From positions 3,369,283-3,433,282 of the forward strand of contig NZ_CP132359.1 in NCBI RefSeq assembly GCF_030758975.1: DNA of 64,000 nucleotides. Reading direction: 5' to 3'. The DNA comes from Bosea beijingensis (GTDB lineage: Bacteria; Pseudomonadota; Alphaproteobacteria; Rhizobiales; Beijerinckiaceae). Below are positions 43,010 to 51,309 of the stretch, piece by piece; the first letter of the stretch is position 1; each line of letters begins with the position of its first letter. A program made the translations under genes and the position numbers. The notes below the pieces were generated by a model. The model was not told the DNA's origin and did no database searches. It worked only from the letters and a program-made list of their open reading frames with translations.

Positions 43010-43888
43010 TCATTCAGCCAGTTTGCGAGCTCGCGCGACGAGCCGCTGTGCCTTGATCATATGGGGACGATCCAGCATTTCGCCATCGAGCCCGATCACG
43101 CCGGCACCGGGATTGGCCTCGAACAGGGCGATGATCTGCCGGGCCTTGGCGAGCGCCGCCGGCGAGGGCGCGAAAATCTCGTTGATCGGAGCGACCTGCG
43201 CCGGGTGGATCGCCATCTTGCCGGTGAAGCCGTCGCGGCGTGAGGCGAGGCACTCGGCGCGGAAAGCGGCATCGTCGCGGAAATTGGTGAAGACCGTGTC
43301 GATCGCGTCGACCTGCGCCGTCGTCGCGCCGAACAGGGTGAGCGCGCGGGCGAGGCGGTAGGGATCGGCATAGGAGCCGTCCTCCAGCCGGTTGGTCTCG
43401 GCGCCGAGATCGGCCGAGAGGTCTTCCGCGCCCCAGGTCAGCGCCATCAGGCGATGCGAGGAGCGGCTGTAGCTGCCGAGCCCGAAGATGCCCTTGGCGT
43501 TCTCGGTGGTGATCGGCAGGATTCGCGTCATGCCATCGGGCAGGTCGGCCTCGGCCTCACGCACCGCGATCTTGGCGGCGAGATGGCCGACATCGGTGCC
43601 GCCCTCGGATTTGGGCAGCATGATCGCGTCGGGCGCGCCCGGCATGACCGCGTCGAGATCGGCATCGCTCATCCCGGTTGTCAGGCCGTTGATGCGCACG
43701 ATCAGCAGCGGGCGTTTCGGCAGGGCGCGGGCGGATTCGATGAAGGCGCGGGTGATCTCGCGCGCCTGCGGCTTGGCATCGAGCGCGACGGAATCCTCAA
43801 GGTCGAGGATCAGCGCATCAGCGCCGCACTCCAGGCCCTTCTGCTGCTTCTTCGGGCTGTCGCCCGGCACGAACAGGAGCGAACGCAT
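43010..43888 (-). CDS. CitE-like CoA ester lyase (HpcH/HpaI family)
   Basis: A 292-residue TIM-barrel protein. MRSLLFVPGDSPKK, LILDLEDSVA, the arginine in VRINGLTTG and the glutamate-containing region near LPKSEGG are typical of citrate/malyl-CoA lyase beta-like proteins. It probably cleaves a hydroxyacyl-CoA such as citramalyl- or malyl-CoA. The MaoC-like dehydratase gene is three bases upstream on the same strand, so the pair could hydrate and then cleave an unsaturated acyl-CoA. Confidence 0.87.
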   Translation of the reverse strand: MRSLLFVPGDSPKKQQKGLECGADALILDLEDSVALDAKPQAREITRAFIESARALPKRPLLIVRINGLTTGMSDADLDAVMPGAPDAIMLPKSEGGTDVGHLAAKIAVREAEADLPDGMTRILPITTENAKGIFGLGSYSRSSHRLMALTWGAEDLSADLGAETNRLEDGSYADPYRLARALTLFGATTAQVDAIDTVFTNFRDDAAFRAECLASRRDGFTGKMAIHPAQVAPINEIFAPSPAALAKARQIIALFEANPGAGVIGLDGEMLDRPHMIKAQRLVARARKLAE

Positions 43889-43891
43889 GGA

Positions 43892-44407
43892 TCAGACCGC
43901 GACGGTGTCGGGAGCCGGGCGCTTGCGCATGAACGCCTGGCGGCGGCACTGGGCGACCAGCGTGCCATCCTGCTTGTAGGCCTTGTGTACGAACTCGACG
44001 ATGCCGGCATCGGGCCGTGAGCGCGACTCGCGCTTGGCGGCGATCTCGCTGGTGCAGTTGACCGTGTCGCCCTCGAAGAGCGGGGCGGGGAAGAGCACGT
44101 CGGTCATGCCGAGATTGCCGATGGTGGTGCCGACCGTGGTGTCGTTGACGGAGATGCCGATCATCAGGCCGAGCGTGAACAGCGAGTTCATCAGCGGCTT
44201 GCCCCACTCGGTCTCGGTCGCACAGAAATGCGCATCGATATGAAGGGGTTGCGGGTTCAGCGTCATGTTGGAGAACAGCATGTTGTCCATCTGCGTGACG
44301 GTGCGGGTCAGGCCGTGCTCGATGACCGCGCCGACCTGGAAATCCTCGAAATAGATTCCGCCACGCTTGTGACGCACCAGTTCCGCCATCGACGCCTCCG
44401 TCTTCAT
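43892..44407 (-). CDS. MaoC family dehydratase
   Basis: A 171-residue hot-dog-fold protein. The hydratase region FSNMTLNPQPLHIDAHFC contains the aspartate/histidine pattern of the MaoC (R)-specific enoyl-CoA hydratases. It is followed by the CitE-like gene three bases later. It is about half the size of known mesaconyl-C1-CoA hydratases, so that specific role is not claimed. Confidence 0.87.
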   Translation of the reverse strand: MKTEASMAELVRHKRGGIYFEDFQVGAVIEHGLTRTVTQMDNMLFSNMTLNPQPLHIDAHFCATETEWGKPLMNSLFTLGLMIGISVNDTTVGTTIGNLGMTDVLFPAPLFEGDTVNCTSEIAAKRESRSRPDAGIVEFVHKAYKQDGTLVAQCRRQAFMRKRPAPDTVAV

Positions 44408-44520
44408 CAGGCCGGCTGCCGAGCCGGAACCAGAAGTCGTAAAGGGCCGCCTCTTGGGAGGGAAGCGGAAAGCGCGGGCGGCCTTCGGCGTGAGCCGGTC
44501 TTAACGGTTCGCTTACCATA

Positions 44521-45666
44521 ATGGAGGCAATTTCGGACAAGGCCCTCGCAATGCGCGTGGGGCCGTCGCCGAAGGTCTCGATGTTCCTCTTCACCACGCC
44601 GCAGAGCCAGAGCCGCGAAACGCAGCCAGCGAACCCGGTCGTCAGCGCCATCCGCCAGGGCGCAGAGCGGACGGGGGCGGGGTTCGACTATCTGCTCAAG
44701 ACGGCGCAGCGCGAATCCTCGCTGGAGCCGACGGCCAAGGCGAGCACATCGAGCGCCACGGGGCTGTTCCAGTTCATCGAGCAGACCTGGCTCGCCATGG
44801 TCAAGCAGGAGGGGCCGAAGCAAGGCCTCTCGCAATATGCCGACGCGATCACCGAGAATGGCGGGCGCCTCAGCGTCGCCGATCCGGCGGCGCGCGAGAA
44901 GATCCTGCAATTGCGCAACGATCCGCAGGTCGCGGCCGTGATGGCCGGCGCGCTCACCCAGAAGAATCGCGACCAGCTCGCTGGCAGCCTCGGCCGCCAG
45001 CCGCAGGCCGGCGAGCTCTATATGGCACATGTGCTCGGGGCGCGCGGCGCTTCCGACCTGATCCGCGCGGCTGCGAGCGATCCAAGCCGTGTCGCGGCGC
45101 GGGATTTCCCGGAGGCGGCTGCCGCCAACCGCGGCATCTTCTACGACAAGGCCGGCCGCGCGCGCAGCGTGCAGGAGGTCTATGGCGTGCTGGCGGCGAG
45201 CCATGCCAGCACGCAGGTCGCAGCCAATGTGGCGCAGAACGCGCAATCCGGGCAAGCCGGGCAGGGCGATATCCCGGTCGCGGAGATCGCTGCGGCGCTG
45301 CGGCCGGAGCGCGCCAAGGGGCTTGTCGGCCTGTTCTCGACCGGCGGCTCGCGCGATCCGGTCTCGAAGGCCGTCGCCAATCTCTGGACGACACCGCCGC
45401 GCGGCGGCACGCGCATGGCCTCGCTCGAGGGCGGCGAACGCTATTTCCCGCGCTCCGGACAAACCGAAACCACGATGTCGGATGCCAATCAGGTCGCAGG
45501 CGCGGCATCCGTCGGGGCCGCGGCCAAGGCGGTCAATGCGCCGCTGCCGCCATCGCGGCCGAGCGATCTGTCGGTGCCTGATGTTGCGACCTCGCAGCCA
45601 GCGGCCAAGCGCCGCAGCGGGCCGCTCGACCTGTCTTCCTTCATGATCCAGCGGAGCGGGGCATGA
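44521..45666 (+). CDS. Lytic transglycosylase SLT domain protein
   Basis: A 381-residue protein. The SLT catalytic region near residue 60 reads FDYLLKTAQRESSLEP, with the glutamate in the ESS motif, followed by SSATGLFQFIEQTW. The C-terminal 150 residues are low-complexity and probably disordered. It cuts peptidoglycan glycan strands. No cleavable signal peptide is apparent, unusual for a periplasmic enzyme; it may use the flagellar or another export route. Its stop overlaps the DUF2336 start. Confidence 0.83.
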   Translation: MEAISDKALAMRVGPSPKVSMFLFTTPQSQSRETQPANPVVSAIRQGAERTGAGFDYLLKTAQRESSLEPTAKASTSSATGLFQFIEQTWLAMVKQEGPKQGLSQYADAITENGGRLSVADPAAREKILQLRNDPQVAAVMAGALTQKNRDQLAGSLGRQPQAGELYMAHVLGARGASDLIRAAASDPSRVAARDFPEAAAANRGIFYDKAGRARSVQEVYGVLAASHASTQVAANVAQNAQSGQAGQGDIPVAEIAAALRPERAKGLVGLFSTGGSRDPVSKAVANLWTTPPRGGTRMASLEGGERYFPRSGQTETTMSDANQVAGAASVGAAAKAVNAPLPPSRPSDLSVPDVATSQPAAKRRSGPLDLSSFMIQRSGA

Positions 45667-46877
45667 TCGTTCGGCGCTTTCTGCTCTGGGCCCGGACCGC
45701 ACCGGCGGAGGCCCGCGCGAGCGGTGCCGCCAGTCTGGCGGCGTCCTATCTCGGCTCCGGCATGTCCGATGAGGACCGGCACGAGGCCGAGACGGCCCTG
45801 ATGGCCTTGATCGATGACCCCTCGCCATTGGTGCGCCGGGCGATCGCCGAGGAGATGGCGCCGTCGATGCGCACGCCGCGCAATCTCGCTCTCAGCCTGA
45901 TCGCCGACCAGAGCGAGGTCGCCGCGCTCGTCCTGGCGCATTCGCCGGTCCTGACCGAGGCCGATCTGGTCGATGCCGCCGCGATCGGCGATACGCTCGC
46001 CCAGAAGGCCATCGCCATGCGCCGCTGCCTGCCGCTCGGCGTCTGTGCCGCGCTCGCCGAAGTCGGCTGCGCGGAGGCGCTCGTTACGCTCGCCGGCAAC
46101 CGCACGGCCGAGATCCCCGATTTCTCGCTCGAACGCATGATCGAGCGCCATGGCGACAGCGGCGCCCTGCGCGAGGCCCTGCTCGAGCGCGCCGACCTGC
46201 CGGGCGGTCTGAGGCAAGCCATCGCGGCCAAGGTCTCCGACACGTTGGCGAATTTCGTCGCGGGTTGCGGCTGGCTGACGCCGGAGCGCAGCGCGCGGCT
46301 CGCGCGTGAATCGACCGAGCGGGTCGCGGTTGCGCTTGCCGCCGGCGGCGAAGCCAGCGATGCGCCGGCGATCGTCGAGGTGCTCAGGGTGACCGGGCGC
46401 CTGACCTCGGGGTTGATGCTGCGTTCGCTGCTCAGCGGCGAGCCGGCCCTGGCCGAGGCTGCCTTCGTCGCGCTGTCCGGCCTGCCGGAAGAGCGCGTCG
46501 CGGCCCTGTTGCGCGACAAGCGCGGCGCGGGGCTCAAGGCGCTCTGTCGCAAGGCCGGGCTGCCGGCTTCGCTGGAGCCGGCCTTCTCCGCCGCCATCCT
46601 CGCCCTCAATGCGCGCGGCTTCGACCGCGGTGGAACCGACACCGGCCTCGACCGCGGCCTGTTGCGTGCCGTGCTGATCGCTTGCGAGCGATCGGAAGGG
46701 CCTGAGGCTGACGGTTTGATGGGCATGCTGCGCCGGATGGATGCGGAAGCCGCCCGCGAGGAAGCGCGCAGCCTGGCGGATTCGCTGGCGGACGATGCCG
46801 CGCTCGCGCTGCTGGTCGAGGCCGATCCGTCCTTCCTGATCGAGCTCGCCGAGAGCGATCTGCGCGACGCGGCCTAG
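45663..46877 (+). CDS. DUF2336 domain protein
   Basis: A 404-residue all-helical protein with HEAT-like repeats: DEDRHEAETALMALIDDPSPLVRRAIAEEM type segments recur. This matches DUF2336, an alphaproteobacterial family of unknown function. The ATGA overlap with the transglycosylase gene indicates translational coupling. Confidence 0.85.
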   Translation: MIVRRFLLWARTAPAEARASGAASLAASYLGSGMSDEDRHEAETALMALIDDPSPLVRRAIAEEMAPSMRTPRNLALSLIADQSEVAALVLAHSPVLTEADLVDAAAIGDTLAQKAIAMRRCLPLGVCAALAEVGCAEALVTLAGNRTAEIPDFSLERMIERHGDSGALREALLERADLPGGLRQAIAAKVSDTLANFVAGCGWLTPERSARLARESTERVAVALAAGGEASDAPAIVEVLRVTGRLTSGLMLRSLLSGEPALAEAAFVALSGLPEERVAALLRDKRGAGLKALCRKAGLPASLEPAFSAAILALNARGFDRGGTDTGLDRGLLRAVLIACERSEGPEADGLMGMLRRMDAEAAREEARSLADSLADDAALALLVEADPSFLIELAESDLRDAA

Positions 46878-46884
46878 TCGGTTC

Positions 46885-47658
46885 TTAATACCCGAACTGC
46901 TCGCGCAGGATGCGCTCGTCGAGGCTGTGGCCGGGATCATGCAGCATGACGAGATCGACATCGCGGTCGATCTCGATCGCGACGGAGCTGACCTCGTCGA
47001 TCTGCGTGTGATCGGCAACGGCGCTGACCGGACGCTTCTCGGCTTCCAGGACCTCGATGAAGACCTTGGCATGGTCCGGCAGCAGCGCGCCGCGCCAGCG
47101 TCGCGGCCGGAAGGCCGAGATCGGCGTCAGCGCCAGCAGCGGCGCGTCGAGCGGCAGGATCGGGCCGTTGGCCGAAAGATTATAGGCGGTGGAACCGGCC
47201 GGCGTCGCCAGCAGCAGGCCGTCGGCGATCAATTCGGACAGGCGCACCTGGCCGTCGACGGAGATGCGCAGCTTCGCCGCCTGGTAGGAGCGGCGCAGCA
47301 ATGAGACCTCGTTGATCGCCTTGGCCTGCACTGTGGCTCCGTTGCGGTCGGTCGCCTGCATCGAGAGCGGATGCACGATGCTGCGCTGGGCCGCATCGAG
47401 CCGCTTCGTCAGGCCGCGCTCCTTGAACTCGTTCATCAGGAAGCCGACCGAGCCGCGATTCATGCCGTAGATCGGCTTGCCGGTGCCCAGGAAGCGGTGG
47501 AGCGTCTGCAGCATCAGACCGTCGCCGCCGAGCGCGACCACGACATCGGCCTCGGCCGGAACGGCATTGCCATAGCGCTCGACCAGCTTGTCGAGCGCCG
47601 CCTGCGCTTCAGGAGTGTCGCTGGCGACGAAGGAGATCGCGCCGAATCGTTCGGTCAT
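46885..47658 (-). CDS. nadK: NAD kinase
   Basis: A 257-residue enzyme that phosphorylates NAD to NADP with ATP. The GGDG motif ([15 protein letters not shown], near residue 45), the [16 protein letters not shown] region and the [20 protein letters not shown] nucleotide-binding segment are all present. Length fits the alphaproteobacterial NadK family. It faces the DUF2336 gene with 7 bases between stops. Confidence 0.96.
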   Translation of the reverse strand: MTERFGAISFVASDTPEAQAALDKLVERYGNAVPAEADVVVALGGDGLMLQTLHRFLGTGKPIYGMNRGSVGFLMNEFKERGLTKRLDAAQRSIVHPLSMQATDRNGATVQAKAINEVSLLRRSYQAAKLRISVDGQVRLSELIADGLLLATPAGSTAYNLSANGPILPLDAPLLALTPISAFRPRRWRGALLPDHAKVFIEVLEAEKRPVSAVADHTQIDEVSSVAIEIDRDVDLVMLHDPGHSLDERILREQFGY

Positions 47659-47756
47659 AGCGTGTCCTGGACGGCAGGCCCTACGGTATCCGGGGCAGGC
47701 TTAACACGATCGAATGGCGGGCGGCGACCCTGCGGCCACGATAAAGCCCGGTCGAC

Positions 47757-47782
47757 GAAAAGGCCGGGCTTTCGCCCGGCCT
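47757..47782 (-). terminator. Intrinsic terminator of the metallo-hydrolase gene
   Basis: AGGCCGGGC and GCCCGGCCT pair around a four-base loop, with TTTT following on the minus strand. It lies just past the stop of the minus-strand metallo-beta-lactamase gene. Confidence 0.7.
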
Positions 47783-47809
47783 CGATGCGAGCCGACGGGG
47801 AGATGGCGC

Positions 47810-48793
47810 TCAGAGCGCCGTGCTCCACTGCACCGGCACCATCTCGAAGCCGTTGCCGCTCTTGGCGATGTGCCCGGTCGCGGGGAACGGGGCGTGATAG
47901 AAAGCAACCTGCATGCGCTCGGCCGAGACCATGTCGAGCAGCTTGCGCCGCGTCGCCGCCGCCTGGGGGCCGTCCATGTCGAAGACCGCCGACCAGTCGG
48001 GATTGCGCACGAACAGGGCGGGATGATTGGTCGTGTCGGACATGATCATCAACTTGCCGTTGCCGGAGCTGAGCGCGAAGACCGTATGGCCGGGCGTATG
48101 GCCGGGGGCGGCGATCGGCGTCAGGCCGGGCAGGAGCTCCTTGCCCGGCTCGAACTGCTTCACATCCTTGGCCACGGGGCCGAAGACGCGGCGCACGCCG
48201 GCGAAGGCGCCCTTCATGCCATCGGGCGCGGCGTTCATCTTGGCGTCGTCCATCCAGAAGGCCCATTCGGCCGCCGGCACCATCACCTCGGCATTGGGGA
48301 ACACGGCGGTGCCGTCCTTTAGCCGGAAGCCGTTGATATGGTCGCCGTGGAAATGGCTGAAGACGACGCTGGAGACATCCTTCGGGTCGAGGCCGGCCGC
48401 TTTGAAATTCGCCATCCAGGTGCCGGAGGTCGGGGCGCCCGAATCGCCGTTGCCGGTGTCGATCAGGGTGAGCTTGCCGCCCTGCTGGATTGCCAGCGTG
48501 GTGAAGGTGATGTTGAGCGCATCCTGCGGCAGGAAGGCCTGCTCCATCGCTTTCTTGACGTCGGCGAGCTCGGCATTGCGGACGAAGCCTTCGAGCGGGC
48601 GCTTGCCGAAGCCGTCGTTGATCGCGGTCAGCGTGATGTCGCCGACCTTGTAGCGGTAAAAACCGGGAGCCTGGTTCACGGGAACTCCTTGTGCCTGGGC
48701 CTTGCTGATGTCGGGCAGATCGAATGTCGCAGCGGCAACGAGCGCGCCGGCGCCGACAAGGGCCGCACGGCGCGAGAATTCTGTGTCCTGCAT
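47810..48793 (-). CDS. Tat-exported MBL-fold metallo-hydrolase
   Basis: A 327-residue protein. The N-terminus contains the twin-arginine signal FSRRAALVGAGALVAAATF. Metal-binding motifs of the metallo-beta-lactamase fold follow: SHFHGDHINGF, GHTPGHTVF and the aspartate in MSDTTNHP, in the quorum-quenching/alkyl-sulfatase-like branch. It acts in the periplasm on an unknown ester or lactone. Confidence 0.88.
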   Translation of the reverse strand: MQDTEFSRRAALVGAGALVAAATFDLPDISKAQAQGVPVNQAPGFYRYKVGDITLTAINDGFGKRPLEGFVRNAELADVKKAMEQAFLPQDALNITFTTLAIQQGGKLTLIDTGNGDSGAPTSGTWMANFKAAGLDPKDVSSVVFSHFHGDHINGFRLKDGTAVFPNAEVMVPAAEWAFWMDDAKMNAAPDGMKGAFAGVRRVFGPVAKDVKQFEPGKELLPGLTPIAAPGHTPGHTVFALSSGNGKLMIMSDTTNHPALFVRNPDWSAVFDMDGPQAAATRRKLLDMVSAERMQVAFYHAPFPATGHIAKSGNGFEMVPVQWSTAL

Positions 48794-48869
48794 GGTCTGG
48801 TCTCCCCTCGGGTGATTGGCAGACTAGCGACGGCCATCCTGCTTTCAACCGCAAGGGCTTGCCGGAAGG

Positions 48870-49292
48870 TCAAGTTTCCGTGAGGCCCGATTCCGGTGCG
48901 GCCGGCTCGCGCCGCGCCAGCGCGCGCAGCATCGCGGCGCAGAGGGCGAGCGAACCCATGACGCCCTGGCCGGAGCAGTCGGCGACGAGCGCCTGGAAGG
49001 CCAGGCTCTCCTCGTTCGCGAGACATTGCAGGCTCCAGTTCCAGCCGGGGGCCTTCTGCCGCAGCAGCGACACGGCGATATCGATATCCGCGCTGACGGT
49101 GCCGAGCGTCTTCCAGAAGGAGCCATGCTGGTAGATGCCGCCGGCCGGCGTGCGGCGGTTGACCAGCTGAGCCGGCTTGCGCCGGACGACGAAGCCCAAA
49201 GCCTCGTAGATATCGGCATCGAGCTCGCGATTGGGCTTGCTGGAAGCCTCGCATCGGGCTGCGAGCGTCAGAAGGTGAGACCGGTCGTCCAT
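48870..49292 (-). CDS. Protein related to phage ABA-sandwich domain family
   Basis: A 140-residue protein resembling a family seen in alphaproteobacterial phages and chromosomes: an RELDADIYEALGF start, a SADIDIAVSLL segment, then WNWSLQCLA and a helical LALCAAMLRALARR tail. This order matches the phage ABA-sandwich domain as I recall it; function unknown. Here the neighbours are not phage genes. Start at MDDRSHLLTLAARCE. Confidence 0.55.
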   Translation of the reverse strand: MDDRSHLLTLAARCEASSKPNRELDADIYEALGFVVRRKPAQLVNRRTPAGGIYQHGSFWKTLGTVSADIDIAVSLLRQKAPGWNWSLQCLANEESLAFQALVADCSGQGVMGSLALCAAMLRALARREPAAPESGLTET

Positions 49293-49412
49293 TCGGGTCC
49301 GTAAAAAGAGAGAGATCCGTGCGAGGCGATGCCGGCATCGCAAGCTGCGACTTCTACCGATGATCGCGGCTGCCGGCCAGTCATGGAATGACGAGACCGG
49401 CCGGCGCTTGCC

Positions 49413-49934
49413 TCAAGGGCCGACGACCACCCCGCGGGCATGGCCGCCCGGCACGCGGCAGGAGCAGCCTATCCCCAGCGGCGCTGGCTCATAGAGCGTG
49501 CAGGTCTTCACCGGCGTGCTGCATTGCCCGCCTTCGGCGGCCGGCACAGCCTCATAGGCCGGATAGACCGGGTAGGTGGGATAGACGGGGTAGGCCGGAT
49601 AGGTCGCGATCGCTCCGAGTGTCGCTGCCGCAGCCAGACCCGTGCCCCAGTAGGGATAACCGCCGCGATATCCGCGATAGGGATAATGGCCGGCGCGGCG
49701 CCAGCCCCAGCCGCTGCCATGCCATCCGGCACGGATATTCTGGCGATAGGCTGGGAATGCCGGCCGCATTCCGTGCGGCCTCATGCCGATGCCGCGGGCA
49801 GGGAAGCCGCCATGCCTGAAGCCGGCGCCCCCAAAATGGGGTTGGGCCGATGCCGCAAGACCGCTGGGCAAAACGAGACCGCTGGCCAAAAGCAGCGGCG
49901 CGACGGAAGCCGTGACGAGAAGAAAGCGACGCAC
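49413..49934 (-). CDS. Secreted Gly/Tyr/Pro-rich protein with YPxYP repeats
   Basis: A 173-residue protein starting at GTG 49934 with GGGAGG five bases upstream. A signal peptide (FLLVTASVAPLLLASGL) precedes a histidine/glycine-rich part and then YRGYRGGYPYWG and repeated YPAYPVYPTYPVYP. The end has five cysteines (QCSTPVKTCTLYEP, GIGCSCRVPGG). Possibly a surface or matrix-associated protein; no family named. Confidence 0.65.
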   Translation of the reverse strand: MRRFLLVTASVAPLLLASGLVLPSGLAASAQPHFGGAGFRHGGFPARGIGMRPHGMRPAFPAYRQNIRAGWHGSGWGWRRAGHYPYRGYRGGYPYWGTGLAAAATLGAIATYPAYPVYPTYPVYPAYEAVPAAEGGQCSTPVKTCTLYEPAPLGIGCSCRVPGGHARGVVVGP

Positions 49935-50014
49935 GCGAACCTCCCTGGATGAACCGGGGTTTCGCCCCACGAAGAAACGTGGCGCAGGGCGCGAGGTTCC
50001 GCCCGGCGGCTATC

Positions 50015-50302
50015 TCAATCGTCGAACCGCATCTTGCTCTTGCAGCGATAGCCGACGAAGCACGCTTGGGTGTCGGCGCTTGGCGCGAAGGCCGGGTCGG
50101 TTACTTCATTCACCAGACAGAAGCTGCGATCGCGCACGAAGCGGTCATAGGTGTAGCCGCCGGTTCCGAGAACAATGGCACCGTTGACCTGGACATCGCG
50201 CTGGCTTGCTGCGCAGGGGCGCGAAACGGTCGAGGGGCGTGTTTGCGCGGCTGCGATTCCCGCCGGGAGCAGAAGGGCAAGTGCGATGACAATGGCTTTC
50301 AT
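50015..50302 (-). CDS. Small secreted cysteine-containing protein
   Basis: A 95-residue protein with a clear signal peptide (MKAIVIALALLLPAGIAAAQ). The mature part has four cysteines (SRPCAAS, SFCLVNE, QACFVGYRC) that may form two disulfides. Function unknown. It is divergent from the DUF3617 gene. Confidence 0.65.
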   Translation of the reverse strand: MKAIVIALALLLPAGIAAAQTRPSTVSRPCAASQRDVQVNGAIVLGTGGYTYDRFVRDRSFCLVNEVTDPAFAPSADTQACFVGYRCKSKMRFDD

Positions 50303-50485
50303 GGAAGCCTCCGGAGCTTGGCAAAACAGGTAACTGTTCGGCTCGTCAAACGTTCCCGGAGAGGCCCGTCTGTCAAGGCGGTTTCGGTGTGATCCCGCCA
50401 CTGGGTGTGCATGGCGCCGCCTCATTCTGGCCTTGGCGCCCGTCTTGTTTTGGCCCGCGCCGATTCACCCTGGAGAGATCCGTCC

Positions 50486-50974
50486 ATGAAATTCGCGTTG
50501 ATCGCCGTGCTCGGCACCCTCGTCGCGCTGCCTGTGGCGGCACAGCAGCAAATGCCCCAGCGCAAGCCAGGACTATGGGAAACCAAATCGACGGGTAACG
50601 AGGGCGAAACCACCGCCAAGCAATGCGTCGGTCCCGGTACCGATCAGTCGATCGTCGGTGGCCTGGCCGCCGGCGCCTGCTCGAAGATGCTGGTGACCAA
50701 GACCGCCACGGGCTACGCGGTGGAGACGGAATGCACGATCGGCCAGATCAAGGCTTCCGGCAACAGCGTCATCACCGGCGATTTCCAGACCTCCGTCCGC
50801 ACCGAGGGCACGACCAAGATCAGCGGCATGCCCGGTCAGCCCGCGCCGGTGGAGCGCAAGCTCGTGGTCGAGGCGAAGCGCCTCGGCGACTGCGCGCCCG
50901 GCCAGAAGCCGGGCGACATCATCATGCCGGACGGAAAGGTGATCTCGATGCCTCCGGCGAAGCCTGCGCCGTAA
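50486..50974 (+). CDS. DUF3617 family exported protein
   Basis: A 162-residue protein with a signal peptide ending at VAAQQ. KPGLWETKSTG and a two-cysteine region (KQCVGPGTDQ, GACSKMLVT) match DUF3617, whose members are periplasmic and of unknown function. A GGAGAGA ribosome site precedes ATG 50486. Confidence 0.82.
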   Translation: MKFALIAVLGTLVALPVAAQQQMPQRKPGLWETKSTGNEGETTAKQCVGPGTDQSIVGGLAAGACSKMLVTKTATGYAVETECTIGQIKASGNSVITGDFQTSVRTEGTTKISGMPGQPAPVERKLVVEAKRLGDCAPGQKPGDIIMPDGKVISMPPAKPAP

Positions 50975-51045
50975 GCGCGGCCAGGGACGGATAGGACGAT
51001 ATCGGGAAGAGCCGGTCGCGCGGGCGTGGAGGCTCCCGATGGACG

Positions 51046-51120
51046 TGGTGCCGGCGGAGAGGATCGAACTCCCGACCTTCGGTTTACAAAACCGCTGCAC
51101 TACCGCTGTGCTACGCCGGC
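51046..51120 (-). tRNA. tRNA-Thr (anticodon TGT)
   Basis: 75 bases on the minus strand including CCA. The acceptor arms GCCGGCG and CGCCGGC pair fully; the D arm is GCAC/GTGC; the loop TTTGTAA gives anticodon TGT; the T arm contains GTTCGATCC. It reads ACA threonine codons. Confidence 0.95.
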
Positions 51121-51256
51121 GCCATCGCACCCGGCCTCGCGGCCGGGGGCAGTCGTCGGGCGGAAGGTCCTCCGACGATGCGGTTAGCGGTTACCAGCCG
51201 ATGGCGGCGAGGGCAAGCATCTCGGCTGCATGAAATAGACATGTCTCCGTTCCATG

Positions 51257-51284
51257 AAAAAGCCCCGGCCGTGAGGCCGGGGCT
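51257..51284 (-). terminator. Intrinsic terminator of the MHS transporter gene
   Basis: AGCCCCGGCC and GGCCGGGGCT pair around GTGA, followed on the minus strand by a TTTTT run. It lies 26 bases beyond the transporter stop codon. Confidence 0.85.
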
Positions 51285-51309
51285 CGTTCGTCAGACTGGC
51301 TGCTTCAGC

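Noticed and set aside
43010..44407. CitE-like and MaoC pair as ethylmalonyl-CoA pathway enzymes
   Set aside because: The MaoC protein is about half the length of the mesaconyl-CoA hydratases of that pathway, so the specific assignment is not supported.
44501..44516. TTAA...TTAC before the transglycosylase gene as a CtrA site
   Set aside because: The spacer is eight bases rather than seven, so it fails the consensus.
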